This document shows positions 43,761-52,059 of a stretch of DNA of 64,000 bases, one piece after another; the stretch's first letter is position 1, and each line of letters starts with the position of its first letter. Both the position numbers and the translations under genes were made by a program. Origin of the DNA: JACJYC01 sp964558465. GTDB lineage: Bacteria; Bacteroidota; Bacteroidia; Chitinophagales; Saprospiraceae. The notes beneath the pieces are model-generated. The model had not been told where the DNA came from. It saw only the letters and a program-made list of their open reading frames with translations, and searched no databases. The stretch is taken from the NCBI GenBank assembly GCA_964558465.1, contig CAZLEF010000029.1, forward strand, positions 13,541 through 77,540, written 5' to 3'.

Positions 43761-44900
43761 TCATTTCTCTTTTAAAGCCACACAGCAGGTCGTCAGGTTG
43801 AGCATCTCCAGATTGCCACCGGTGGCCCTGCCCAATTCTCCGGAGCTGAACATGCCTACCATGGGTACTTGCCATACATTTTTAACGCCTTCAATTTCTT
43901 CTGACATCAGCGGCCCCAGGGCGACTGTCCTGCCTCCGCAACTGAAAATGACCAGGGCATCCGCCTCGGGCATGCGTTCTTTTTTTAGCCGTTCCACGCC
44001 TTTCACCACTTTGTCAATCACATCCCAGTCGGGAGGAAGGGAAAAGCGCACCTTCGAGCCTTCCGGTACAGAACCGTTGGAGTAAAATGAACGGTCTGTC
44101 CAGTCTATCACAATTCCTGTCCGCATCACCGGGTCGCCATTTTCCCGCAGTAGTTGGAGCGGCAGGTTACAGGTAAATTCATGAAATAACCTTTCATTGT
44201 CGGGCGATACGTTTTCCAAACCGCCATATTTTGCGGTGATGTCCACGACTGGCACGCCTTCGACGGTATAGACATGGTTGCCTGCGCTTTTGGTGACCGT
44301 CTTTTCAGTGCCTATCGCTTTCCAGCCGCAGGTGGCGATGCCCTGCACCTCCACTTTGGATTCATCCAGCGCCAGACAGACCAGGCCGCAGTTGCTCATT
44401 TTCCCATTGGTAAAAACAAAGGTTTCCCTGAGCGCTAAATCATCGCCCGCCAATCCTCCGAAGAGGTTGGTTTCCTGGCCGAAGACCTCTTCGAAACCAT
44501 GCAAGATTTCTTCTCCGTTCGCTTCAAGATGGCTGACACCAATTAAAAAGGCAGAGGTTTCAAAACTAACCCCGACATTTTTTGCCACGGTACGGGCTAC
44601 CTCCCGGTAATTTTTATCGGGATACGCTTCCAGGTGGATTTGAAAATAGTCCGGGTTGAGGTCCATCAGCAGCATTGTCCAGGTGCCTAATTCGGTTTCT
44701 TCGTCAATGAACTCGCCGTGGGTGGTGACGCCGAAGATGGCTATACCTTCCGCCTCCAATGCCTCACAGATGCCCTGCAAGTCCTGGTTGATTGAACTAA
44801 AAACGACGGCCAGGGTGGGCAGAAATGCTTCCGATATGGTTTTGGCCAATGCTGCTTTCAGCTCGGGGATGGATTTCCCTTTGATTGATTTTGCTTGCAT
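43761..44900 (-). CDS. FIST domain sensor protein 5
   Basis: The 379-residue protein parallels FIST 4 across its length ('ISEAFLPTLAVVFSSINQDL', 'IFGVTTHGEFIDEETELGTW', 'NLFGGLAGDDLALRE', 'VEVQGIATCGWKAIGTEKTV', 'VPMVGMFSSGELGRATGGNL'). Of the five FIST genes it is read first from the operon. It lies 15 bases upstream of FIST 4. Fifteen to twenty per cent of visible positions differ from FIST 4, concentrated in the middle, which would fit different ligand preference. Confidence 0.9.
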   Translation of the reverse strand: MQAKSIKGKSIPELKAALAKTISEAFLPTLAVVFSSINQDLQGICEALEAEGIAIFGVTTHGEFIDEETELGTWTMLLMDLNPDYFQIHLEAYPDKNYREVARTVAKNVGVSFETSAFLIGVSHLEANGEEILHGFEEVFGQETNLFGGLAGDDLALRETFVFTNGKMSNCGLVCLALDESKVEVQGIATCGWKAIGTEKTVTKSAGNHVYTVEGVPVVDITAKYGGLENVSPDNERLFHEFTCNLPLQLLRENGDPVMRTGIVIDWTDRSFYSNGSVPEGSKVRFSLPPDWDVIDKVVKGVERLKKERMPEADALVIFSCGGRTVALGPLMSEEIEGVKNVWQVPMVGMFSSGELGRATGGNLEMLNLTTCCVALKEK

Positions 44901-44924
44901 CTTAATTTCATTTTATTATTTCTC

Positions 44925-44955
44925 ATTACGGGGTCGCTTCGAGCGCCCCCGTAAT
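44925..44955. repeat. Hairpin of the CGGGG family between SnoaL gene and FIST 5
   Basis: ATTACGGGG TCGCTTCGAGCGC CCCCGTAAT is almost the same as the copy at 41036, with only the loop base changed. A second related element follows at about 44968-44998 (TGAAGT...CCCC...GGGG...ACTTCA) and runs into the 3' end of the SnoaL-like gene. Confidence 0.75.
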
Positions 44956-44990
44956 TTCATTAGTTGCTTGAAGTGCCCCCGTAACAGGGG

Positions 44991-46277
44991 CTACTTCACC
45001 GCCGCCGCCGCCTGCTTTGTATCCGTAAACTGCTGGAACGCCGTGATTTTCCCATCCCGCAGCGTCCACAAATGCGCCGTTTGGGAGTCGATCTCCTTGC
45101 CCGTCGTTTTGTGTTTTGCCTTGTAGCGCAAGGTGGCCAGCACTTGGTTGCCCGACATGTCGTGCAGTTGGATGCCGGTCAAATTCCAGTACTCCCATTC
45201 TGCCCCGATGCGTGCGAACACTCCGTTCAGCACGGCCTCCGGGCCGATGTAGGGGTTCTTGTCGGCGTAGGGGAAATTCTCGGCTTCGTTCCAGACGATG
45301 CCGGCATCCATGACGGCCAGCACGGCGGGTACATCGCCTTTGGCAAATGCCTGGTACAGCCCGTCTACGACAGCCACGTTGCCCGGCGCCGACACGACTC
45401 CGAGTTGCGACAGGAGCGACATATTGTCCATGAAATCCCGCTCCTCGGCAATCTTGCCGTGTGGGCTCATGCGGACTATCGTGCTGCCGTTTATTTCGAC
45501 CTGATTGCCGGTGGGCGGAATGCCAAAAAAGTCGCCCGTGTGCTTGCCCTTGAACGTCCAGTGTTTGACCAGTTGGTCGCCCTCGCCGAAGATGTTGTTG
45601 ATGGTGAATTTGGTGTCGGAAAAAGCCGAGGTCAGGGCTTTGTAGTAACCCGCCATGCCCTCAATGCCAACGATGTTTTCGGGCTCGGCGTGCATGACCA
45701 CGTCGGCTGTGAAATGCTCTTCATTGAAAAGTTCGAACCGGCCCTCGTTGATGATGGCGTCCCAGGTCTCGGTATACATTTTGATGTTGGCGGCCACCTT
45801 GGGGTCGGCATGCACCAGGGAAGTATGTACGGATTTAGCGATTTTCCATTGGCCGTCTTTTTTTATCATCGCATTGGCGTAGGCGCCGGTGATGTGGACG
45901 GGGATGTCGTACACATTGGTCTTGCCGTTCACCTCGTAGGTACCGCTGGCTACCCAGGCATGCTCACGGTCCGACCAGTTGACGCTCAGTTGCCGGATGA
46001 AAACCGTAGCATTGTTCTTCACAAACTGGTCGGCGAAGTAGGCGGCGATGTTGTCAGCCCCTTTTATTTCCCTGCCCTCCTGGTCAATGCGGACGGCGTC
46101 GTCGAGGTACATTTTGCGGATGGCTTCGTGGTCTTGTTGGTTGTAGGCGTTCATGAAGTTGCGGGCGAAGGCCTGCATGTCGTGTTCGTTGGTTGCCGAT
46201 TGGGCCTGTACATTGCCAGAAATAACGGCAAAGAGAAGGATGATTGGAAAAAGGAGATTTTTCATGATTGATTTCAT
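44991..46277 (-). CDS. Secreted protein with three SnoaL/NTF2-like domains
   Basis: The 428-residue protein starts with a signal peptide; the ATG at 46277 or the one at 46265 (MKNLLFPIILLFAVISGNVQ) would both work. Three cone-shaped NTF2-like units follow: about 28-150 (DUF4440-like, 'FMNAYNQQDHEAIRKMYLDD'), 160-285 (SnoaL-like, 'FSDTKFTINNIFGEGDQLVK', 'GIPPTGNQVEINGSTIVRM') and 295-428 ('VVDGLYQAFAKGDVPAVLAV'). Three units in one exported chain is unusual; most such proteins have one. They often bind or isomerise small hydrophobic molecules. It is placed before the FIST genes and could handle the same compound. Confidence 0.82.
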   Translation of the reverse strand: MKSIMKNLLFPIILLFAVISGNVQAQSATNEHDMQAFARNFMNAYNQQDHEAIRKMYLDDAVRIDQEGREIKGADNIAAYFADQFVKNNATVFIRQLSVNWSDREHAWVASGTYEVNGKTNVYDIPVHITGAYANAMIKKDGQWKIAKSVHTSLVHADPKVAANIKMYTETWDAIINEGRFELFNEEHFTADVVMHAEPENIVGIEGMAGYYKALTSAFSDTKFTINNIFGEGDQLVKHWTFKGKHTGDFFGIPPTGNQVEINGSTIVRMSPHGKIAEERDFMDNMSLLSQLGVVSAPGNVAVVDGLYQAFAKGDVPAVLAVMDAGIVWNEAENFPYADKNPYIGPEAVLNGVFARIGAEWEYWNLTGIQLHDMSGNQVLATLRYKAKHKTTGKEIDSQTAHLWTLRDGKITAFQQFTDTKQAAAAVK

Positions 46278-46285
46278 TTTTTTCT

Positions 46286-46338
46286 ATCACGGGGACACTT
46301 TCCCAAAGGGACTCCCGTGGTGCAAGTGCCCCCGTGAT
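46286..46338. repeat. Hairpin of the CGGGG family, long-loop version
   Basis: Left arm ATCACGGGGACACTT (46286-46300) and right arm AAGTGCCCCCGTGAT (46324-46338) pair over 15 bases with one mismatch and enclose 23 bases. The stem core is the same as in the other copies, while the outer bases changed together (ATTAC to ATCAC), which shows that pairing is kept. Confidence 0.75.
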
Positions 46339-46365
46339 TTGAAGAGTTTGTTTCTGCCCAGCTAA

Positions 46366-46396
46366 GTTTCGGGGGCGCTTGAAGTGACCCCGAAAC
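46366..46396. repeat. Hairpin of the CGGGG family next to the SDR gene stop
   Basis: GTTTCGGGG GCGCTTGAAGTGA CCCCGAAAC forms a perfect 9-bp outer stem. The outer bases again changed together compared with the copies at 41036 and 44925. It lies directly before the stop complement of the dehydrogenase gene at 46398. Confidence 0.75.
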
Positions 46397-46397
46397 A

Positions 46398-47357
46398 TTA
46401 GGCGGCCGCCCCTTCCATCGCTTTCGCATATTGGTTCAAAGGCAGTCTGGCCGGCTTGAAATGCACCCCCAACTCCTGCGTGGCCAGCGCATTGCTGTAC
46501 ACCGTGTTGGGTTGCCCGGCAGGCTCTTTCCCGTTGAGCATCAGCGAAATATCCGATACCCGGTAGCTCTCGCTGGTAATCAGGTAGTTCTTACCATGCA
46601 GGTTTTGGAGGGTAGCCGCCTTGTACACCGATTCGGCAACATCTGCTACATCCACGAGCGCCCAGTTCACATCCAGGTCGTAAAACATTTGGATAAATGG
46701 ATTGGGAGCGATTTTATTTTTGAATAAAAACTGTATGCCCATCGAAGTGGAATCTTCCCGCGCCGACAGCGCCATGCCCATCACGCCCACCGGCGAAACG
46801 GTGGTAATTTCAAAACCTGTGTCAGGGTTATCGGCGATGAATTGTTCGACGGCCTGGTGGGCGAGGAATTTCGCCTGGGCATACGGGTGGTTCTCCTTGT
46901 TGAAATAGGGTTCGTCTTTTTCTGAAAATACCTGCCCTTCTGCCCAACCTTCCGGTAGCAATGGAAAATTGGTATTGACCGCCGCCACCGAAGCGATGAA
47001 CACCACCTTTTTCACCGCCGGCGTTTCGCTGACTACCCGCAGGAAATTCTCCGTGCCTTTGATCGTCGGGGCGAACAGATCCCGTTGCGGGTCTTCCACC
47101 TCCAATTGGAAAGGCGTGCCGCCATGCACAAGGAGGTCGCAGCCCGCGGCGAATGCTTTCAGTTGGTCGAGGTTTTGCACATCCATGGGAGCGAGTTCCA
47201 TGTTTTCGGCATGGGGCAGCCCGAAGAGGTGGGCGTATTTTTCTTTGTTGGAAATGTCCGTGGCCGATACTTTGACCCGGTACCCGTTTTCCAAAAATTG
47301 TTTGGTGACGTAGCTGCCGATGAAGCCGCCGCCGCCGATGATGCCTGCTGTTTGCAT
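46398..47357 (-). CDS. NAD(P)-dependent epimerase/dehydratase-like SDR
   Basis: The 319-residue extended short-chain dehydrogenase has the nucleotide motif 'GIIGGGGFIGSYV' at its start. The catalytic Tyr and Lys are in 'HPYAQAKFLA', with an upstream serine ('FIASVAAVN') and 'TVSPVGVMG' after it. It resembles dihydroflavonol reductase/epimerase-type enzymes acting on aldehydes, ketones or nucleotide sugars. It is the first gene of the minus-strand FIST unit, followed by the SnoaL-like gene after a gap filled by two hairpins. It is divergent from HTCS 2, with 177 bp between them. Confidence 0.85.
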   Translation of the reverse strand: MQTAGIIGGGGFIGSYVTKQFLENGYRVKVSATDISNKEKYAHLFGLPHAENMELAPMDVQNLDQLKAFAAGCDLLVHGGTPFQLEVEDPQRDLFAPTIKGTENFLRVVSETPAVKKVVFIASVAAVNTNFPLLPEGWAEGQVFSEKDEPYFNKENHPYAQAKFLAHQAVEQFIADNPDTGFEITTVSPVGVMGMALSAREDSTSMGIQFLFKNKIAPNPFIQMFYDLDVNWALVDVADVAESVYKAATLQNLHGKNYLITSESYRVSDISLMLNGKEPAGQPNTVYSNALATQELGVHFKPARLPLNQYAKAMEGAAA

Positions 47358-47534
47358 GGTTGATAGTTTTTATTAAATGATATGGCAAAGGTGGTGGGGA
47401 TACATTACAAGGGCAGGTACTAATTCCGCAAGTCATAGGATGGAAATGATATTCGATAGGACTTTTTCCGCATTCACAGGATATTTTCCGCATCCTGCTA
47501 TTTTGTTCTTTCAAATACAATTACCTTTAATTCC

Positions 47535-50500
47535 ATGAGTGTAAAAGGTATGCAACGGATAGTCTGCAGTTGCCTGTTGGCCGCATTGGTGTTTTGTGCA
47601 TCCGCACAAACACAAACGGGTAACCACGTTGTCAATATCTCCACTGCCGAAGGGCTGTCGCAGGGTGTTGTTTTTGATATTTTGCAGGATTCGGAAGGCT
47701 TCCTTTGGTTCGGCACCAAGGACGGCCTCAACCGCTACGACGGCTACCGGTTCGAGGTGTTCACCAATGACCCCGACGACCCCTGGTCCATTTCCGGCAA
47801 CACCGTCACCCTGCTTTTTGAGGATTCAAAGGGGAGGATTTGGGCAACGACCGACAACCACGGCGTGGATATTTACGACAAGGCAACCGGCCGGTTCCAT
47901 CACATTCTATATGACCCTACCCAACCGGGCGGCCTGTCCGGCAATCACATCGTGACCATCGTGGAAGACAGTTCCGGTTACTTTCTGCTCAACGTGGATG
48001 GAAAGGAAATCAACCTATTGAAGCTGGAAGACGCTTTTTTTGAAAAACAACAACCCCCGCAGGTCATCCGCATTCCGGTGCCGAAGCAGGACATTGGCAG
48101 GCAGATGCCCGGCGCCATGATAAGGGTCATCGTCAAAGATGAAAAAGGCCGGATATGGGTGGGCGGGCCGGGGGTGATTTATCAATTGGATGTGCATAAA
48201 GCGCAGCTTACCTTAGTCAAAGAAGGGGTTTCCATTGGCGCCACCATCATCAATGAGGATGGCTCCCTCTGGGGGGTGGGCCAAAATCAGGCGCACTTTT
48301 ACTGGGACGGGGAAAAGGCGACACTGCTCCCCGATGATTTTTTTGCTGTCATGCAGTTTGCCAGGGATAAACAGGGTCATATCTGGGCAGTCCGACCGGA
48401 TTCGTTGTTTGGGATGGATTTGAAAAATAGCCTGAATTCCCAACCCACTCCTTCTGCGCACAAGGGGATATTTTTCCGGTGGGCGCCTGACATCCCGGCC
48501 ACTGATTATCCGATGGCTTCGCTGGCGATAGATAACTCCGGCATCATCTGGGTAGGCTCCAATGGATATGGTTTGTATCAAATCAATCCCAACCAAACCC
48601 GGTTCACCCACCTGTTGCCCGGCATTTCCGTCCGGAATATAGCCGTCGTTTCAGCGGACAAATATTTTCTGAATACCTATTCCAATTGGTTTACAGAAAA
48701 CGGCACTTTCCTGCGATATGACCCGTTGAGGAACACCTGGAAAGCGCCTTCCGTTGATTATATGATGATATCCCGAACGGGCGAATATTGGATGAAATAT
48801 ACAGGGCCTGTTGAAAATATATACCAGCTCAAAAAATACTCGCCCAATACGAAAACAGAGGAGCTGATAAATATTCCCTGGGTGCATTATGATGCGCAGC
48901 CCATGCTGGAAACGGAAGATGGAATGATATGGCTGACCGGGTTTAATCAACTGCTCACTGCTGTCAATCCGGATACAAAAAGCGTATCCACCTACGACCT
49001 GAAGGATGGCAAAAAAACGCTGATTGACAACCGGGCACAGAAAGTCCTTTCAAGGGATTTTTCCACCGCCATCTATGAGGATATAAACGGGGTGATATGG
49101 GTAGGCACTCAAAATGGCATGATTCGTTGTGAGCGCAAGGGCAAAATGCCTTATGAACTGGAGGTCAGGCATATTAAAAACATCCCCGGCGACCAACAAT
49201 CCTTGAGCTACAATCATGTGATGTGCTTCCTCGACGACCCCGTCCAGCCGGAGCAATACCTGTGGATCTGTACCAAAGGCGGCGGGCTGAACCGGTTCGA
49301 CAAAAAGGAAGGGACTTTTTTGCGGTTGACAAAAAAGGATGGGCTGCCGGACAATGTGGTGTATGGAATATTGTCCGATGAGCAAGGCAACCTGTGGGGC
49401 AGCACGAACAAAGGCATTTTTTGCCTCCTGCAATCCGGCCTGCGGGAAGGGCAATACCTGTTCAGGAATTTTTCAAAAAAAGACGGGCTGCAGGAAGAGG
49501 AATTCAATACCGGGGCCTATGCGAAAATGCCGGACGGGAAACTGATGTTTGGCGGCGTCAACGGCTACAATGTTTTCGACCCCAAAGACCTGTTGGCAAC
49601 AGAATTTCACCCGCCAATATATGTCACCAGGATATTGGTCAACAATCAGCCGGTGAGGCCAGGGGACGCCTCCAATATTTTGGAAAAAACAATTGCGTTC
49701 ACCAGTTCCATCACCTTGTTGCCGAAGCATGAAATACTCACCCTGGAATTTTCGTCGCTCGATTTCACCGCCCCCGACCGCAACAAATACCGCTACCAAC
49801 TCGTCGGGGCGGATGACACCTGGGTGGAAGCGGGCAGCCAGCGTTCGGCCACCTTTTTACAATTGCCACCCGGCGCCTATACTTTCCGGGTGCAAGGCAC
49901 GAACAGCCAGGGCGTATGGAGTGAAAACATCGCCGAACTGCAAATAAATGTCTTGCCCCCCTGGTGGAAAACCTGGTGGGCCTACCTTCTGTATGGTATA
50001 TTGGTCGTTATGGCTATCGGATTTTACTTTCGTTTTTCTATCAATCGCGCAAAGCTGAAACAGCAACTGGCCTTTGAGCAGCAAGAGGCCGACCGGGTCC
50101 GGGAACTGGACACCCTGAAAACCCGGCTCTTTATCAATATGACGCATGAGTTTCGTACGCCCCTGACCATTATTATCGGTATGGCTCAGCAAGTGATGGA
50201 CAACCCGAAAGCACATTTTAGCGGAGGCATAAAAATGATCCTTAATAATGGGCAGAACCTGCTTGAAATGGTCAATAAAATGCTCGACCTGTCTAAATTG
50301 GAAAGCGGTAAAATGACCTTGGATTTGGTACAGGGTGATATGGTGTTGTTTTTAAGAAATATTGTGGAAGCCTTTCGGTCCTTTGCCGCCAAAAAAGAAA
50401 TTCAATTGCATTTCCTCCCCGAGGCGGATGAGGTAATGATGGATTTTGATCCGGATAAAATACAACAAGTGATTTCCAATTTGATCTCCAACGCTTTCAA

Positions 50501-51734
50501 ATTTACCCCTGCGGGCGGGCATATTTATTTTTCGATAAGACGGGAAAATGACTCCATCAAAATCCGGGTCAAAGACACCGGCTGCGGAATTGCGAAGGAT
50601 GACCAGGATAAGATCTTTGATCGTTTTTATCAAGCGGATAACAGCAGTACGCGCCGCTACGAAGGCACCGGAATCGGATTGGCTTTGTGTAAAAACCTGG
50701 TGACCTTAATGGAAGGCCGGATCGCTGTACAAAGTCCGCCGACAGGCGCCAGGGAGGGATCCGAGTTCACCGTGATCTTACCCATAAGGCAGGAAGCCTT
50801 GATTGCAAAAGCAGCACAACACCAATATTTGGCGCCTTTCAAAAACGAACAGATTGAAAATAAAGCGAAGGCTTATATTGCAAGTGGGAAGGCTGTTCAA
50901 TCTGCTGCTTCGTCCGCAGAAAAACAAGCGGTACATTTTGAAAATATCGAAGATCCCTTAATTCTGCTGGTGGAAGATAACGCGGATGTCGTGGCCTACA
51001 TCGCCTCCTGCCTGGATGATTATCATCTGGTGGTAGCAGAAAACGGGCAGGAAGGATTTGAGACGGCTGCTGAATTGATCCCTGATCTTATTATCAGCGA
51101 TGTCATGATGCCGATCATGGACGGCTTCGAGTTGTGTCAAAAACTCAAAACCGATGAACGGACTGATCATATCCCGGTAATCATGCTGACCGCCCGGGCG
51201 GACATGGACAGCAAAATTGAAGGGCTGGAGCTGGGCGCTAATGCCTATTTGCCCAAGCCTTTTGACAAACAGGAATTGCTTTTAAATATCAAAAACCTGT
51301 TTGAACTCAGGAGTAAGTTGCGCCGGCATTATCAGAGCCTGGCCGGTCTGGCTGAATCTTTGGAGACCAACGTCGGTAATCTCAACACCTCAACATCAGA
51401 GGATGAATTTGTCATTAAAGTGAGGGAAATGATTGAGGCAAATATCGATGATTTTAATTTTACTGTTGAACAATTGGCCAGGGAATTGCACCTAAGTCAT
51501 TCCCAGTTTGGTCGGAAACTGGATGCCCTAACCGGATTTACGCCCAACCATTTTATCCGGAGCATCAGATTAAAAAAGGCGAAGGAACTATTACAGAATC
51601 AGGAATTGAGCATTACCGCCGTCGCTTATGACTGCGGGTTTAACGACCCCAGTTACTTCACCCGGGTATTTAAAAAAGAATTTGGAAAGACGCCCCTGGA
51701 GTGGAGATCGGAGGCAATATCGCCGGAATTGTGA
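47535..51734 (+). CDS. Hybrid two-component system regulator (HTCS 2)
   Basis: The 1399-residue protein has a signal peptide (MQRIVCSCLLAALVFCASAQ) and two reg_prop propellers (about 30-740, e.g. 'GFLWFGTKDGLNRYDGYRFE'). A Y_Y_Y domain ('KYRYQLVGADDTWVEAGS') and a membrane helix ('WWAYLLYGILVVMAIGFYF') follow. The kinase carries His871 ('THEFRTPLTII') and 'DTGCGIAKDD', the receiver Asp1189 ('IISDVMMPIMDG'), and an AraC domain ends the chain. It is divergently placed from the SDR/SnoaL/FIST unit, which makes that unit a candidate target; this is inferred from position only. Confidence 0.93.
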   Translation: MSVKGMQRIVCSCLLAALVFCASAQTQTGNHVVNISTAEGLSQGVVFDILQDSEGFLWFGTKDGLNRYDGYRFEVFTNDPDDPWSISGNTVTLLFEDSKGRIWATTDNHGVDIYDKATGRFHHILYDPTQPGGLSGNHIVTIVEDSSGYFLLNVDGKEINLLKLEDAFFEKQQPPQVIRIPVPKQDIGRQMPGAMIRVIVKDEKGRIWVGGPGVIYQLDVHKAQLTLVKEGVSIGATIINEDGSLWGVGQNQAHFYWDGEKATLLPDDFFAVMQFARDKQGHIWAVRPDSLFGMDLKNSLNSQPTPSAHKGIFFRWAPDIPATDYPMASLAIDNSGIIWVGSNGYGLYQINPNQTRFTHLLPGISVRNIAVVSADKYFLNTYSNWFTENGTFLRYDPLRNTWKAPSVDYMMISRTGEYWMKYTGPVENIYQLKKYSPNTKTEELINIPWVHYDAQPMLETEDGMIWLTGFNQLLTAVNPDTKSVSTYDLKDGKKTLIDNRAQKVLSRDFSTAIYEDINGVIWVGTQNGMIRCERKGKMPYELEVRHIKNIPGDQQSLSYNHVMCFLDDPVQPEQYLWICTKGGGLNRFDKKEGTFLRLTKKDGLPDNVVYGILSDEQGNLWGSTNKGIFCLLQSGLREGQYLFRNFSKKDGLQEEEFNTGAYAKMPDGKLMFGGVNGYNVFDPKDLLATEFHPPIYVTRILVNNQPVRPGDASNILEKTIAFTSSITLLPKHEILTLEFSSLDFTAPDRNKYRYQLVGADDTWVEAGSQRSATFLQLPPGAYTFRVQGTNSQGVWSENIAELQINVLPPWWKTWWAYLLYGILVVMAIGFYFRFSINRAKLKQQLAFEQQEADRVRELDTLKTRLFINMTHEFRTPLTIIIGMAQQVMDNPKAHFSGGIKMILNNGQNLLEMVNKMLDLSKLESGKMTLDLVQGDMVLFLRNIVEAFRSFAAKKEIQLHFLPEADEVMMDFDPDKIQQVISNLISNAFKFTPAGGHIYFSIRRENDSIKIRVKDTGCGIAKDDQDKIFDRFYQADNSSTRRYEGTGIGLALCKNLVTLMEGRIAVQSPPTGAREGSEFTVILPIRQEALIAKAAQHQYLAPFKNEQIENKAKAYIASGKAVQSAASSAEKQAVHFENIEDPLILLVEDNADVVAYIASCLDDYHLVVAENGQEGFETAAELIPDLIISDVMMPIMDGFELCQKLKTDERTDHIPVIMLTARADMDSKIEGLELGANAYLPKPFDKQELLLNIKNLFELRSKLRRHYQSLAGLAESLETNVGNLNTSTSEDEFVIKVREMIEANIDDFNFTVEQLARELHLSHSQFGRKLDALTGFTPNHFIRSIRLKKAKELLQNQELSITAVAYDCGFNDPSYFTRVFKKEFGKTPLEWRSEAISPEL

Positions 51735-52059
51735 CTTCTCTTCTTTTGTCCATTTACGTTTTTCCATAACAGGAAATTACAGGTTTTTTATCTGTAATTC
51801 AGTCCGGTTTTTTTTTGGGGCGGGAACACTTCTTACCTGACAGGCATAAGCAGGCGAATTTCATGAAATTCGCCTACCTGCCGTTAATGCGACCGGATGG
51901 ATGATAATTGCAGGGAATCCCATTTTGCCTTCCACACCGATGACGCAATCAAGACCCTGCAATGCAAAAAACTGTAATTTTAAATCATGGACAGGTGTCA
52001 GGCACTTCCAATGTGTCTGACACCTGGACTACAATCCATAACTCCAAAGGGCTTGAAAA
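51735..52059. other. Convergent intergenic region with two palindromes
   Basis: No gene is seen in these 325 bases. A perfect 22-bp palindrome centred on CATG lies at 51853-51874 (half-site GGCGAATTTCA). A second element at 51992-52026 pairs CAGGTGTCAGGCAC with GTGTCTGACACCTG over 14 bases with one mismatch around a 7-base loop. Both stand between convergent genes and may act as two-way termination or be dispersed repeats. Confidence 0.7.
51776..51816 (+). terminator. Candidate terminator after HTCS 2
   Basis: A perfect 7-bp inverted repeat (ATTACAG at 51776, CTGTAAT at 51792-51798) is followed by TCAGTCCGG and a run of eight or nine T. The T-run is nine bases beyond the stem, so the fit is only fair. 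Confidence 0.45.
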
